Shown here piece by piece: positions 52,317-60,208 of a stretch of 64,000 bases of DNA. Both the position numbers and the translations under genes were made by a program. Under the pieces are notes generated by a model, which worked only from the letters and a program-made list of their open reading frames with translations, was not told the origin of the DNA and searched no databases. Origin of the DNA: Nereida sp965655635 (GTDB lineage: Bacteria > Pseudomonadota > Alphaproteobacteria > Rhodobacterales > Rhodobacteraceae). The stretch spans positions 4,249 to 68,248 of the forward strand of contig NZ_CBFHHE010000011.1 in assembly GCF_965655635.1 (NCBI RefSeq), read 5' to 3'. How positions within the stretch are numbered: the stretch's first letter is position 1; the number at the start of each line of letters is the position of its first letter.

Positions 52317-52532
52317 ATGAAAGAACTTATGCGCAGCAACGATCCGACGGCCATCGCCTTCGCCAAAGCTTTGCTATCCGGCGAGGGTATAGACTGCTTT
52401 GAAATGGACGTAAATATCAGCATTCTTGAAGGCAGCATTGGCATTTTGCCGCGCCGGTTGATGGTACGCCAAACAGACCATTTCATGGCGGCTGCTGCGT
52501 TGCGTGACAATGGGCTGACGGTTAGCGAATGA
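52317..52532 (+). CDS. DUF2007 domain protein
   Basis: A 71-residue protein starting at ATG 52317 after a G-rich ribosome site. The DUF2007 pattern is visible: MKELMRSNDPTAIAFAKALL, GEGIDCFEMD, and the end LRDNGL. These proteins are thought to act in signal transduction, but the function is unknown. It overlaps the methyltransferase gene by 4 bases (ATGA) and is divergent from the polyprenyl synthase. Confidence 0.85.
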   Translation: MKELMRSNDPTAIAFAKALLSGEGIDCFEMDVNISILEGSIGILPRRLMVRQTDHFMAAAALRDNGLTVSE

Positions 52533-53257
52533 GCGAAACACGCGATGATTTTCTGGGCGGAAAAGTGAAGGCCTATCAACCTGCGCAAGGGTATCGTGCG
52601 GGTGTAGATGCGGTGTTGTTGGCGGCTAGTGTGCCCGCAAAACCTTCAGAGACCGCGCTGGAGTTAGGATGCGGCGTTGGCGTGGCCAGTTTGTGCCTTG
52701 CCGCGCGAACAGGTGCGGCAGTCACGGGTGTTGAGCGGGACAGTCGCGCGGCGGAATTAGCGGGGCGCAACGGTCTTGATGTGGTGCATGGTGATCTCGC
52801 GGCACTTCCCAGTGAGATACGCGAGCGCAGCTTTCACCATGTCTTCTGTAACCCGCCGTATTTTGATCGCGGGCGGGGAAATAAATCGGATGATACTGCG
52901 CGCGAGGCAGCACGCGGTGAGCAAACTCCGCTCTCTGTTTGGCTGGATGTTGCTACAAAGCGGCTTCGGCCAAATGGTACGCTGACTGTCATCCAAGATA
53001 TTTCACGACTGCAGGATGTATTGGGTTCACTGGATGATCGGCTTGGTCGGGTGACTGTATTGCCGATCGCATCGCGGGTAGGGCAGCCTGCGCGGCTTGT
53101 GATTGTACAGGCAAAGAAAGCCTCGCGCGCGCCATTTTCTTTGTTAGCACCGTTGATTCTGCATAGGGGTGAGCGGCACGAAGCGGACGAAGAGACTTAC
53201 ACAGCCGAGGTGCGTGAGATTTTGCGGCATGGCGCGCAATTATTCATCCGCAATTAA
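52529..53257 (+). CDS. tRNA1(Val) (adenine37-N6)-methyltransferase-like protein
   Basis: A 242-residue class I SAM-dependent methyltransferase of the TrmN6 group. The SAM motif LELGCGVGVASLCLA is near residues 45-59, and the NPPYF motif at 108-112 shows that it acts on a nucleobase amino group. It is coupled to the DUF2007 gene by an ATGA overlap. The exact RNA substrate is inferred from family only. Confidence 0.85.
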   Translation: MSETRDDFLGGKVKAYQPAQGYRAGVDAVLLAASVPAKPSETALELGCGVGVASLCLAARTGAAVTGVERDSRAAELAGRNGLDVVHGDLAALPSEIRERSFHHVFCNPPYFDRGRGNKSDDTAREAARGEQTPLSVWLDVATKRLRPNGTLTVIQDISRLQDVLGSLDDRLGRVTVLPIASRVGQPARLVIVQAKKASRAPFSLLAPLILHRGERHEADEETYTAEVREILRHGAQLFIRN

Positions 53258-53380
53258 CCACGTGTGAAGAAAATCGGCTAAATTTAGCTGACTACTTGAA
53301 TCCTTTCGCAGCTGCGGCGTGACATAAGCGGGCTGCGTGTGCTCAACTAAAATCACACATCAGTAGAAAAGGACGCGCCT

Positions 53381-53548
53381 ATGGCATTAAGCACGCATAT
53401 CCAGCAACTGAAACAAAAGCATGAGAATTTATCGGAGACGGTCGCGCGCCTGCAGCGCATGCCTGCCGTTGATGATTTGCAAATTGCGGCGATGAAGAAA
53501 GAGAAGTTGAAACTAAAAGAAGAGATTTCGCGCCTCGGTTCTGCCTGA
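53381..53548 (+). CDS. YdcH family protein (DUF465)
   Basis: A 55-residue helical protein: HIQQLKQKHENLSETV, then PAVDDLQIAAMKKEKLKLKEEI, near the DUF465 consensus with its K-x-EKL-LKDEI end. It probably forms a small dimeric coiled coil; its role is unknown. It stands 123 bases after the methyltransferase gene and has an AGGACG site before the start. Confidence 0.85.
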   Translation: MALSTHIQQLKQKHENLSETVARLQRMPAVDDLQIAAMKKEKLKLKEEISRLGSA

Positions 53549-53590
53549 AGCATCACGCTGACGCGCGCACCGGTTTGAGTGGCGCGTCAG

Positions 53591-54532
53591 TTATTCAACA
53601 TCTGCTGCATGAAGCAATCTACGGCCTTCCGCGAAGGACTTTGAGGTGTTGATCTCGTCCAGTAGCCAGTCGTGAAACGCCTTCACCTTAGGGCGGATTT
53701 CGTTGCCTTGCGGGCATACAAACCGAAATTGTGCGGGCGTAATCAGTCCCAGATCAAAAGGTGCCACAAGCCGTCCTGACGCAAGCGCGCGCGCAGCGAG
53801 CGACACACGACCCAGAACAACGCCCGCGCCCGCAATTGCGGCGTCCAACGCGTGATCCGCTTGGCTGAACCTTGCGCCGTGATCTGGGTCAATATCGACC
53901 TTCGCGGCCCGTGACCATTTGGCCCAATCACATGTAATCTTAAAAGCGTCCATGCTGTCATCGTGAATGAGAGGTGCGTTAGTAATCGTTTCTTTGGTGC
54001 CGAAGCTTGCCGCCATTTCAGGGGTCATCATAGGCGTGACCCATTCGCTTACAAGTGGTTCAGAATAGACGCCGCTGTAGCCGCCTAATCCGAACCGAAT
54101 GGCCACATCGACTTCGTCCCGGTCAAAGTCGACCAATCGTAGGGATGCTGAAAATCGTAGCTCAATTGTGGGGTGTGCTTGGGCAAAGTCGAACAGCCTT
54201 GGGGCCAGCCATTTAGAGGTGAACGCAGGGCCAGCGGTGACTGTAAGCGTCGTGTTGTCGCTTAAGCGGCGTGTGTTGCGCCACGCGGATGTGATTGCTG
54301 CAAAGCCGTCACGTACACCGGGGGTTAACGCGCGACCCGCCTCTGTCAGCTCAACCGCCCGGTTAAGTCGAATGAACACTGGTGTACCCAAATCCGCTTC
54401 AAGGGATTTGATCTGATACGACAGTGCTGCGGGTGTGACATTTAACTCATCCGCCGCTTTGGCGAATGACATATGGCGTGCTGCGGCTTCAAAGGCGCGC
54501 AGGGCGGTGAGCGGAGGAAGGCGATCAGACAT
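53591..54532 (-). CDS. LysR-family transcriptional regulator (GcvA-like)
   Basis: A 313-residue regulator. The N-terminal winged helix-turn-helix is at about 5-64 (LPPLTALRAFEAAARHMSFAKAADELNVTPAALSYQIKSLE), matching the GcvA subgroup. The C-terminal periplasmic-binding-like effector domain begins near residue 92 (LTVTAGPAFTSKWLAPRL). An inverted-repeat site overlapping its 5' end suggests autoregulation. A 53-residue gene is transcribed in the opposite direction. Confidence 0.92.
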   Translation of the reverse strand: MSDRLPPLTALRAFEAAARHMSFAKAADELNVTPAALSYQIKSLEADLGTPVFIRLNRAVELTEAGRALTPGVRDGFAAITSAWRNTRRLSDNTTLTVTAGPAFTSKWLAPRLFDFAQAHPTIELRFSASLRLVDFDRDEVDVAIRFGLGGYSGVYSEPLVSEWVTPMMTPEMAASFGTKETITNAPLIHDDSMDAFKITCDWAKWSRAAKVDIDPDHGARFSQADHALDAAIAGAGVVLGRVSLAARALASGRLVAPFDLGLITPAQFRFVCPQGNEIRPKVKAFHDWLLDEINTSKSFAEGRRLLHAADVE

Positions 54533-54533
54533 T

Positions 54534-54556
54534 TCAGTTTAATACAGCTTAACTGA
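54534..54556. promoter_or_regulatory. LysR-type binding site (T-N11-A dyad)
   Basis: TCAGTT (54534-54539) and AACTGA (54551-54556) form a perfect 6-bp inverted repeat with an 11-base spacer, containing the T-N11-A core of LysR-family operators. It begins one base beyond the lysR start codon and lies in the divergent gap shared with the small plus-strand gene. A candidate promoter for that gene is TTGTAG (54575-54580) and TATACA (54600-54605), 19 bases apart. Confidence 0.6.
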
Positions 54557-54631
54557 CGGTATGGGAAGTCTCGTTTGTAGAGTGCATGCAAGAGGCGCAT
54601 ATACAACAGCAGGGAGAGACACATCTTATCA

Positions 54632-54793
54632 ATGGAGTTTAATATGTTTGAGAGTACAACAAGCGAACTGACACGCAACGCAATGCAAATTGCCCATGAG
54701 GAACGCGCTATTGCGTTCCGTCAATTTTGGGCATGGATGCTGAACCGTTTCAACGAACCTGCACTGCGCACTACGCAAGCCTCTGCTACGTAA
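54632..54793 (+). CDS. Small protein divergent from the LysR regulator
   Basis: A 53-residue protein (MEFNMFESTTSEL at the start, then a helix AFRQFWAWMLNRF). ATG 54644 is an alternative start; AGGGAGAG lies upstream at 54611-54618. The amphipathic aromatic helix may contact a membrane or protein, but no family was recognised. It is followed by a strong terminator, which supports a real short transcript. The LysR-type site in the gap suggests that it is controlled by that regulator. Confidence 0.6.
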   Translation: MEFNMFESTTSELTRNAMQIAHEERAIAFRQFWAWMLNRFNEPALRTTQASAT

Positions 54794-54833
54794 GTGGCCG
54801 CGCATCCGAATGCGTGATGCAGTTTGTCGAAAA

Positions 54834-54863
54834 AAAGGGCCGCTCCTGAGGGGGCGGCCCTTT
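54834..54863. terminator. Bidirectional intrinsic terminator
   Basis: A 10-bp perfect stem, AAAGGGCCGC (54834-54843) and GCGGCCCTTT (54854-54863), with a 10-base loop and A/T tracts on both sides. It ends the small gene on the plus strand and phbB on the minus strand. Confidence 0.85.
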
Positions 54864-54890
54864 GCAATTTAGCTAAAGTAAGCGCGAAGC

Positions 54891-55616
54891 TTAGCTCATA
54901 TATTGCCCGCCGTTCGCAGATATCGTTGAGCCGGTTACAAAGCCAGCGTCATCAGAGGCAAGGAACACAACGGCACGCGCCATTTCTTCTGGCTCACCCA
55001 AGCGGCCAACAGGGATTTGCGGCAGGATGACTTCGTTCATTACTTTTTCTGGGATGGTCGCCATCATTTCCGTGTTGATATAACCCGGAGCCACCACGTT
55101 TACCGTAATGCCTGCCCTGGCGCCTTCTTGGGCCAAGGCTTTGGTAAAGCCGATGTCGCCTGCCTTTGTAGCGGCATAGTTGGCTTGGGCGAATTGACCC
55201 TTTTGGCCATTGATCGACGAGATCGTTACAATACGACCAAATTTACGTTCGCGCATGCTGCCCCATACGTTGTGGGTCATATTGAACACGCCGTTCAGGT
55301 TTGTGTCGATGCATTCGTGCCATTGTTCGGGCGTCATTTTGTGAAACGGCGCGTCGCGGGTAATGCCCGCGTTGTTTACCAAAATATCAACAGGTCCGAG
55401 GTCTTCGGTAATTTGGGCGATGCCGGCGGTACACGCGGCATAGTCGGCAACATTCCACTTGTATGTTTTGATGCCTGTCTCGGCTGTAAAGGCAGCGGCT
55501 TTTTCATCGTTACCAGCATATGTTGCTGCGACTTTGTGGCCTTCTGCGGCCAATGCCTTAGCGATTGCGGCACCAATGCCACGGGTTCCGCCTGTGACGA
55601 GGGCTACGCGTGTCAT
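54891..55616 (-). CDS. phbB: Acetoacetyl-CoA reductase
   Basis: A 241-residue SDR enzyme that reduces acetoacetyl-CoA to (R)-3-hydroxybutyryl-CoA with NADPH for polyhydroxybutyrate. VTGGTRGIGAAIA is at the start, the catalytic Ser is in SSINGQKGQFAQ, and YAATKAG carries Tyr and Lys. The INGQKGQ segment is characteristic of PhbB. It follows phbA on the same strand, with a terminator between them. Confidence 0.94.
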   Translation of the reverse strand: MTRVALVTGGTRGIGAAIAKALAAEGHKVAATYAGNDEKAAAFTAETGIKTYKWNVADYAACTAGIAQITEDLGPVDILVNNAGITRDAPFHKMTPEQWHECIDTNLNGVFNMTHNVWGSMRERKFGRIVTISSINGQKGQFAQANYAATKAGDIGFTKALAQEGARAGITVNVVAPGYINTEMMATIPEKVMNEVILPQIPVGRLGEPEEMARAVVFLASDDAGFVTGSTISANGGQYMS

Positions 55617-55659
55617 ATTGATTCTCCAGTTAGGGTTGTTCGGTAATCTAGTTACAAAT

Positions 55660-55696
55660 TAAAAATCCTGCGCACAACTATATTGCGCACAGGATT
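55660..55696 (-). terminator. Hairpin terminator between phbA and phbB
   Basis: On the minus strand AATCCTG and CAGGATT (55690-55696 and 55664-55670) pair with an inner CGCA/TGCG stem and a 2-base bulge. The stem is followed by TTTTT (55660-55664 read backward). It may attenuate transcription from phbA into phbB, which would then depend partly on a second promoter. Confidence 0.6.
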
Positions 55697-55711
55697 GATA
55701 TTTTGGGTGAC

Positions 55712-56887
55712 TTATGGACGTTCTACGCACATAGCAACGCCCATACCGCCGCCAATACATAGCGTTGCGAGGCCTTTCTTCGCGCCGCGGCGCTTCATCT
55801 CAAAGAGCAGCGTGTTCAAAACGCGGCAGCCTGATGCACCGATCGGGTGGCCAATGGCGATTGCGCCGCCGTTTACGTTTACGATGGCTGGGTCCCAGCC
55901 CATATCCTTATTTACTGCGCATGCCTGAGCGGCGAACGCTTCGTTGGCCTCAACCAGATCAAGATCGCTTGCCGACCAGCCCGCTTTATCAAGCGCCTTG
56001 CGGCTTGCGTAAATTGGCCCAACGCCCATGATTGATGGGTCCAGACCTGCGGTTGCGTAGGAAACGATCCGTGCGAGCGGCTCAATGCCGCGCTTTTCGG
56101 CATCATCTGCGGACATCAAAAGTGTTGCTGCTGCCCCGTCGTTAAGGCCTGATGCGTTTGCTGCGGTGACGGACCCCTCGCGTGTAAATGCAGGGCGCAG
56201 TTTTGCCATGGCATCCATTGTCGCGCCGTGGCGAATATATTCGTCCGCGTCGACTGTAATCTCGCCTTTGCGTGTTTTCACGATGAACGGCACGATCTCG
56301 TCTTGGAACTTGCCAGCCAATTGTGCGGCCTCTGCCTTGTTTTGCGAGGCAACGGCAAACTCGTCTTGCATCTCACGGGTGATGCCCCATTGATCCGCAA
56401 CGTTTTCAGCGGTTTGGCCCATGTGATAGCCATTGAATGCGTCCCAAAGCCCATCGCGGATCATCGTATCGATGTACTGCATGTCGCCCATCTTTTGGCC
56501 TGCACGCAATGTTGCGGCGTGGGGGCTGAGGGTCATGTTTTCTTGTCCGCCTGCGGCCACGATTGACGCATCACCCAACTGGATGTGTTGTGCAGCCAAT
56601 GCAACGGCGCGCAAACCAGAGCCACAAACTTGGTTGATGCTCCATGCAGCAGATTCTTTGGCGAGGCCCGCGTTGATGTGCGCTTGGCGCGCGGGGTTTT
56701 GACCTTGGGCGGCCGTAAGAACTTGACCCAAGATTGTCTCGGAGACTTCTGACGCATCGATGCCTGCACGTGCGACGACTTCGCGCAAAACGGCTGCGCC
56801 CAAATCATGTGCTGGTGTGTTGGCAAAGCTGCCCATAAAGCTGCCGACGGCTGTGCGTGCGGCGGATGCAATAACGACGTTGGTCAT
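55712..56887 (-). CDS. phbA: Acetyl-CoA C-acetyltransferase
   Basis: A 391-residue biosynthetic thiolase that condenses two acetyl-CoA. ATG 56887 (MTNVVIASAARTAVG) gives the standard length; the longer open frame upstream is not needed. The nucleophile is Cys88 in NQVCGSGLRAV. GHPIGASGCR supplies His, and the final catalytic Cys lies in LCIGGGMG. With PhbB it supplies monomers for polyhydroxybutyrate; the synthase gene phbC is not in the window. Confidence 0.95.
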   Translation of the reverse strand: MTNVVIASAARTAVGSFMGSFANTPAHDLGAAVLREVVARAGIDASEVSETILGQVLTAAQGQNPARQAHINAGLAKESAAWSINQVCGSGLRAVALAAQHIQLGDASIVAAGGQENMTLSPHAATLRAGQKMGDMQYIDTMIRDGLWDAFNGYHMGQTAENVADQWGITREMQDEFAVASQNKAEAAQLAGKFQDEIVPFIVKTRKGEITVDADEYIRHGATMDAMAKLRPAFTREGSVTAANASGLNDGAAATLLMSADDAEKRGIEPLARIVSYATAGLDPSIMGVGPIYASRKALDKAGWSASDLDLVEANEAFAAQACAVNKDMGWDPAIVNVNGGAIAIGHPIGASGCRVLNTLLFEMKRRGAKKGLATLCIGGGMGVAMCVERP

Positions 56888-56933
56888 ATCCCTGAGGTCC
56901 CATTCATAGTTGGCTGGCCCTCGCAAACTGCAA

Positions 56934-56958
56934 TTTTCGCATGTGTTTATGCGCAAAA
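56934..56958. promoter_or_regulatory. Near-palindrome upstream of phbA
   Basis: TTTTCGCAT (56934-56942) is matched by ATGCG-C-AAAA (56949-56958) across six bases, with one extra C. It lies about 50 bases before the phbA start in the 261-base gap shared with the divergent tag gene. It could be an operator or part of a promoter. It does not match the CTGC-N3/4-GCAG site of PhaR. Confidence 0.3.
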
Positions 56959-57148
56959 GGGCCCTGATAATGCCTCTTGCGTAGTGGGAATGGTCTGACG
57001 AGTCACGGAAGTATTTAATGTTTACGCTAGCATAAGCAGTAGATTGCCCGCAAAAAAATACGCAGAAGTTTCGGATTGGCGTCATCGTTCTGTGACTTAG
57101 GGTCAACTTTGACGTGGGTCTGGCGGAAATCGAAGTGGGAGAGATATT

Positions 57149-57739
57149 TTGAGTGACGGATTAACGCGGTGCGACTGGCTCGATGGATCTGAGGTTTACC
57201 ACCATTACCACGACACAGAATGGGGTGTGCCTGAGTACGACAGTCGCGCACTTTGGGAAAAGCTAATCCTCGATGGCTTTCAGGCGGGTCTTTCGTGGAC
57301 CACCATTTTGAAAAAGCGCGAGGCATTCATTGAGGCGTTTGAAGGGTTTGATCCCCACCGCATCGCTACATGGGATGAGGCGGATGTTGAGCGTCTGCTG
57401 GCAAACCCAGGCATCGTACGTCACCGCGGTAAAATCACAGCGGCGATCAGTAACGCGAATGCCTTTATTCGCCTAGAAAGCGAACAGAGCTTTAGTTCCT
57501 ATTGCTGGTCATTCGTTGGCGACACACCCATTCAGGGGCATATCATGCGCCCCGAAGACCGGCCCGCTCAAACAGTAATCTCGGCAGTATTCTCAAAAGA
57601 CCTGAAAAAGCGCGGTTTCAAGTTTTGCGGCCCAACAATCGTTTACGCATGGATGCAGGCTTGCGGGCTGGTCAACGACCATTCGATTGATTGTCACAGG
57701 TTTGAGCCATGCCGCCTTATGGCGTCAAAAGTGCGCTGA
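57149..57739 (+). CDS. tag: DNA-3-methyladenine glycosylase I
   Basis: A 196-residue base-excision repair enzyme that removes 3-methyladenine. The TTG start at 57149 is preceded by a GGGAGAG site about 6 bases upstream. The conserved WGVP, LILDGFQAGLSW and KKREAF segments are intact. Cys8 (RCDW), an early His, and the late Cys-His (DCHRF) with a nearby Cys fit the zinc site that ties the ends together. It overlaps the convergent TlpA-like gene by 23 bases. Confidence 0.94.
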   Translation: MSDGLTRCDWLDGSEVYHHYHDTEWGVPEYDSRALWEKLILDGFQAGLSWTTILKKREAFIEAFEGFDPHRIATWDEADVERLLANPGIVRHRGKITAAISNANAFIRLESEQSFSSYCWSFVGDTPIQGHIMRPEDRPAQTVISAVFSKDLKKRGFKFCGPTIVYAWMQACGLVNDHSIDCHRFEPCRLMASKVR

Positions 57740-58262
57740 GCATCGCCTTGGCTGACGGGCTGTTCCATTCCGCATCACCAACCATACGCGCAATTTCGCG
57801 CCCCTGTGGATCAAGTATCAAAGTTGCGGGCAAGCCGAGTACACCGATTTGACGCGACAGTATCTGCTTAGGGTCGCGGTAGAGCGGCAGGTTTTCAACA
57901 CCGATATCGTCAAAGAATCTACGTATAGCCGCAGGGTTGTTGCGCCCCGTTGCTATGGTCACAACCGCAAAGTCGTCGCCGCCGAACTCTGCCTGTAATT
58001 CTTGAAGCATCGGCATTTCTTTGCGACATGGCGCGCACCACGTTGCCCAGAAGTTCAATACGACGTGTTTACCCTTATAGGCCTCAAGCGTTGCTGGCGC
58101 GCCATCTAAGGTTTGAAACTCTGCCTCTGGCATATCTTTTGCGGCGGCATGGAAGTTCAGCTTTTTCATGCTGCCCATCAGCAAATCTTCCAGCGCGGGA
58201 TTGGCCGCAGCATTTGTTGCGATAAGAGCGAAGGCCATATAAAGCGACACAAGATATTTCAT
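57717..58262 (-). CDS. TlpA-family periplasmic disulfide reductase
   Basis: A 181-residue thioredoxin-fold protein. An N-terminal signal (MKYLVSLYMAFALIATNAAA) precedes the redox motif WCAPC (Cys76, Cys79) and the cis-Pro region VLGLPATLIL. It is likely exported and reduces disulfides, for example in cytochrome c or cytochrome oxidase maturation. It is divergent from argH with a 32-base gap, a common Rhodobacterales pairing. Confidence 0.9.
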   Translation of the reverse strand: MKYLVSLYMAFALIATNAAANPALEDLLMGSMKKLNFHAAAKDMPEAEFQTLDGAPATLEAYKGKHVVLNFWATWCAPCRKEMPMLQELQAEFGGDDFAVVTIATGRNNPAAIRRFFDDIGVENLPLYRDPKQILSRQIGVLGLPATLILDPQGREIARMVGDAEWNSPSAKAMLSALLTP

Positions 58263-58294
58263 TTTCGCAGACTTCTTCCTGTTAAAGGGCCGTT

Positions 58295-59683
58295 ATGACA
58301 AAGACATCGAACCAAATGTGGGGTGGCCGTTTTGCCGCCGGTAATTCAGACATCATGGAAGCAATTAATGCGTCCATCGATTTCGACCAGCGGATGGCGG
58401 CACAAGACATTGCAGGCTCGCGTGCCCATGCGGCGATGTTGGGTGCGATGGGCATTGTCACTGATAGCGATGCGACTGCCATGCGGGAAGGGCTGCTCAC
58501 AGTATTGTCAGAAATCGAAGCGGGCGATTTTCCGTTTTCAAAGCAACTTGAAGACATTCATATGAATGTTGAGGCGCGCCTGAAAGAGATCATTGGCGAG
58601 CCAGCAGGTCGTCTGCATACGGGGCGTTCGCGCAACGATCAGGTGGCCACGGGGTTCAAGCTTTGGGTGCGGGACCAGTTTGACGCAGTTGACGCGGCAT
58701 TGGCGGCACTGATGAAAGCGTTTGTTGGTCAGGCAGAGGCCGGCGCAGAGTGGGTGATGCCAGGCTTTACGCATTTGCAAGTGGCACAGCCCGTCACTTG
58801 GGGTCATCACATGCTGGCGTATGTCGAAATGCTGGACCGTGATCGGGCGCGCTTTGCGGATGCGCGCAAGCGGATGAACACATCGCCTTTGGGGGCTGCT
58901 GCATTGGCAGGTACTGGCTTTGCGATTGACCGCGACATGACTGCGACTGAGCTTGGTTTTTACCGACCTATGTCCAACTCGCTTGATGCGGTGTCTGATC
59001 GTGATTTCGCCCTCGAATTTTTAAGCTCCGCGTCAATTTGCGGGATGCATCTTAGCCGTTTCGCCGAGGAGCTTGTCATCTGGTCGTCTGCGCAATTCCG
59101 CTTTGTCACCCTGTCGGACAGCTTTTCAACAGGCTCGTCGATCATGCCACAAAAGAAGAACCCCGATGCGGCCGAGTTGATCCGTGCAAAGATTGGCCGG
59201 ATTTTCGGCGCCAATGTTGCTTTGATGACTGTGATGAAAGGCCTGCCACTGGCCTATTCCAAAGACATGCAAGAAGACAAAGAACAGGTCTTTGATGCGG
59301 CTGATAATTTGATGCTGGCGATTGCTGCGATGGAAGGCATGGTCAGTGATATGACTGCAAATGTCGCTGAACTTGAAAAGGCGGCCGCCACAGGGTTCAG
59401 CACGGCCACGGATTTGGCAGACTGGCTTGTGCGTGAACTTGGGCTACCCTTCCGTGAGGCGCACCATGTGACAGGCGCGCTCGTCGCCATGGCTGAGCAG
59501 GGTGGCTGTGATTTGCTTGACCTCAGTCTTGAGCAGATGAAAACGGTGCATGAGGGCATTACGGCAAGTGTGTTTGACGTATTGGGCGTCCATAATTCAG
59601 TTGCCTCACGCACATCATTTGGCGGCACAGCGCCTGTTCGCGTGCGCGAGCAAGTTGCCCGTTGGAAGGAACATTTGGGATGA
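58295..59683 (+). CDS. argH: Argininosuccinate lyase
   Basis: A 462-residue fumarase-fold lyase that forms arginine and fumarate. The signature GSSIMPQKKNPD is near residues 282-293. HTGRSRNDQVATG lies near 105, and the His and Ser catalytic sites are in the expected places. Its stop overlaps the start of the lipoprotein gene by 4 bases. Confidence 0.96.
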   Translation: MTKTSNQMWGGRFAAGNSDIMEAINASIDFDQRMAAQDIAGSRAHAAMLGAMGIVTDSDATAMREGLLTVLSEIEAGDFPFSKQLEDIHMNVEARLKEIIGEPAGRLHTGRSRNDQVATGFKLWVRDQFDAVDAALAALMKAFVGQAEAGAEWVMPGFTHLQVAQPVTWGHHMLAYVEMLDRDRARFADARKRMNTSPLGAAALAGTGFAIDRDMTATELGFYRPMSNSLDAVSDRDFALEFLSSASICGMHLSRFAEELVIWSSAQFRFVTLSDSFSTGSSIMPQKKNPDAAELIRAKIGRIFGANVALMTVMKGLPLAYSKDMQEDKEQVFDAADNLMLAIAAMEGMVSDMTANVAELEKAAATGFSTATDLADWLVRELGLPFREAHHVTGALVAMAEQGGCDLLDLSLEQMKTVHEGITASVFDVLGVHNSVASRTSFGGTAPVRVREQVARWKEHLG

Positions 59684-59853
59684 GAGTAATCGGTATTTGT
59701 TTAGTTGTAGCAACCTTGGCCGGATGCGGTGCTGACGGTCAGCCTGTACGCCCGACAGGTGGTGTAGGCGTGTCTGTTGGTTCGGGCGGCGTCAGTGTGG
59801 GTGGCAATGTCGGCGTGCGCTCTGGCCCCGTTACCGTAAGCGTTGGGCTTTGA
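59680..59853 (+). CDS. Small Gly/Val-rich lipoprotein
   Basis: A 57-residue lipoprotein with lipobox LAGC at Cys16. The mature part is made of Gly-Val-Ser repeats (GVGVSVGSGGVSVGG, VGVRSGPVTVSVGL) without larger side chains. It is coupled to argH by an ATGA overlap. The repeat composition suggests an extended beta structure. I know no function; its place between argH and lysA looks fixed in related genomes, as far as I recall. Confidence 0.7.
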   Translation: MRVIGICLVVATLAGCGADGQPVRPTGGVGVSVGSGGVSVGGNVGVRSGPVTVSVGL

Positions 59854-59855
59854 TC

Positions 59856-60191
59856 ATGATGCGCAATGTGCTCCGTTTGATCTTTCTTGCACTCGCCATT
59901 TGGGGTGCCATCCATCCGATGTATTATTTCGTCAGCTGGTTTCAGTCTGAAGGGTGGGCGCTGCGCCCGATGATCGATGCTTGGTACGTCAATGACGCCA
60001 CAAGCGGCCTCGTTTGGGACCTGACCATCGCGGCCATTGCGCTGTCTGCGTGGGTCATCTACCGCGCATTTGCGGATAGCCTTGTTTATCTGGTGGTGAT
60101 CCCCGCAACCTTTTGCATTGGCGTCAGTTGCGGCCTACCGCTTTACTTCTTTATCGCCTTGTCGCGCAGCCCCGCGCACGCATCAACCTAA
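59856..60191 (+). CDS. DUF2834 family membrane protein
   Basis: A 111-residue membrane protein with three helices (LRLIFLALAIWGAIHPM; LTIAAIALSAWVIYRAF; LVVIPATFCIGVSCGLPLYFFIAL). The WGAIHPMYYF start and SCGLPLYF end match the DUF2834 pattern as I recall it. ATG 59856 is chosen; a TTG at 59850 overlaps the lipoprotein stop. Its function is unknown. It lies 17 bases before lysA. Confidence 0.78.
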   Translation: MMRNVLRLIFLALAIWGAIHPMYYFVSWFQSEGWALRPMIDAWYVNDATSGLVWDLTIAAIALSAWVIYRAFADSLVYLVVIPATFCIGVSCGLPLYFFIALSRSPAHAST

Positions 60192-60208
60192 GACCACAGG
60201 GATCACCC

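Noticed and set aside
56888..57106. An N-terminal extension of 73 codons before the thiolase
   Set aside because: Thiolases of this class begin at MTNVVIAS; the extra residues look non-coding and occupy the promoter region.
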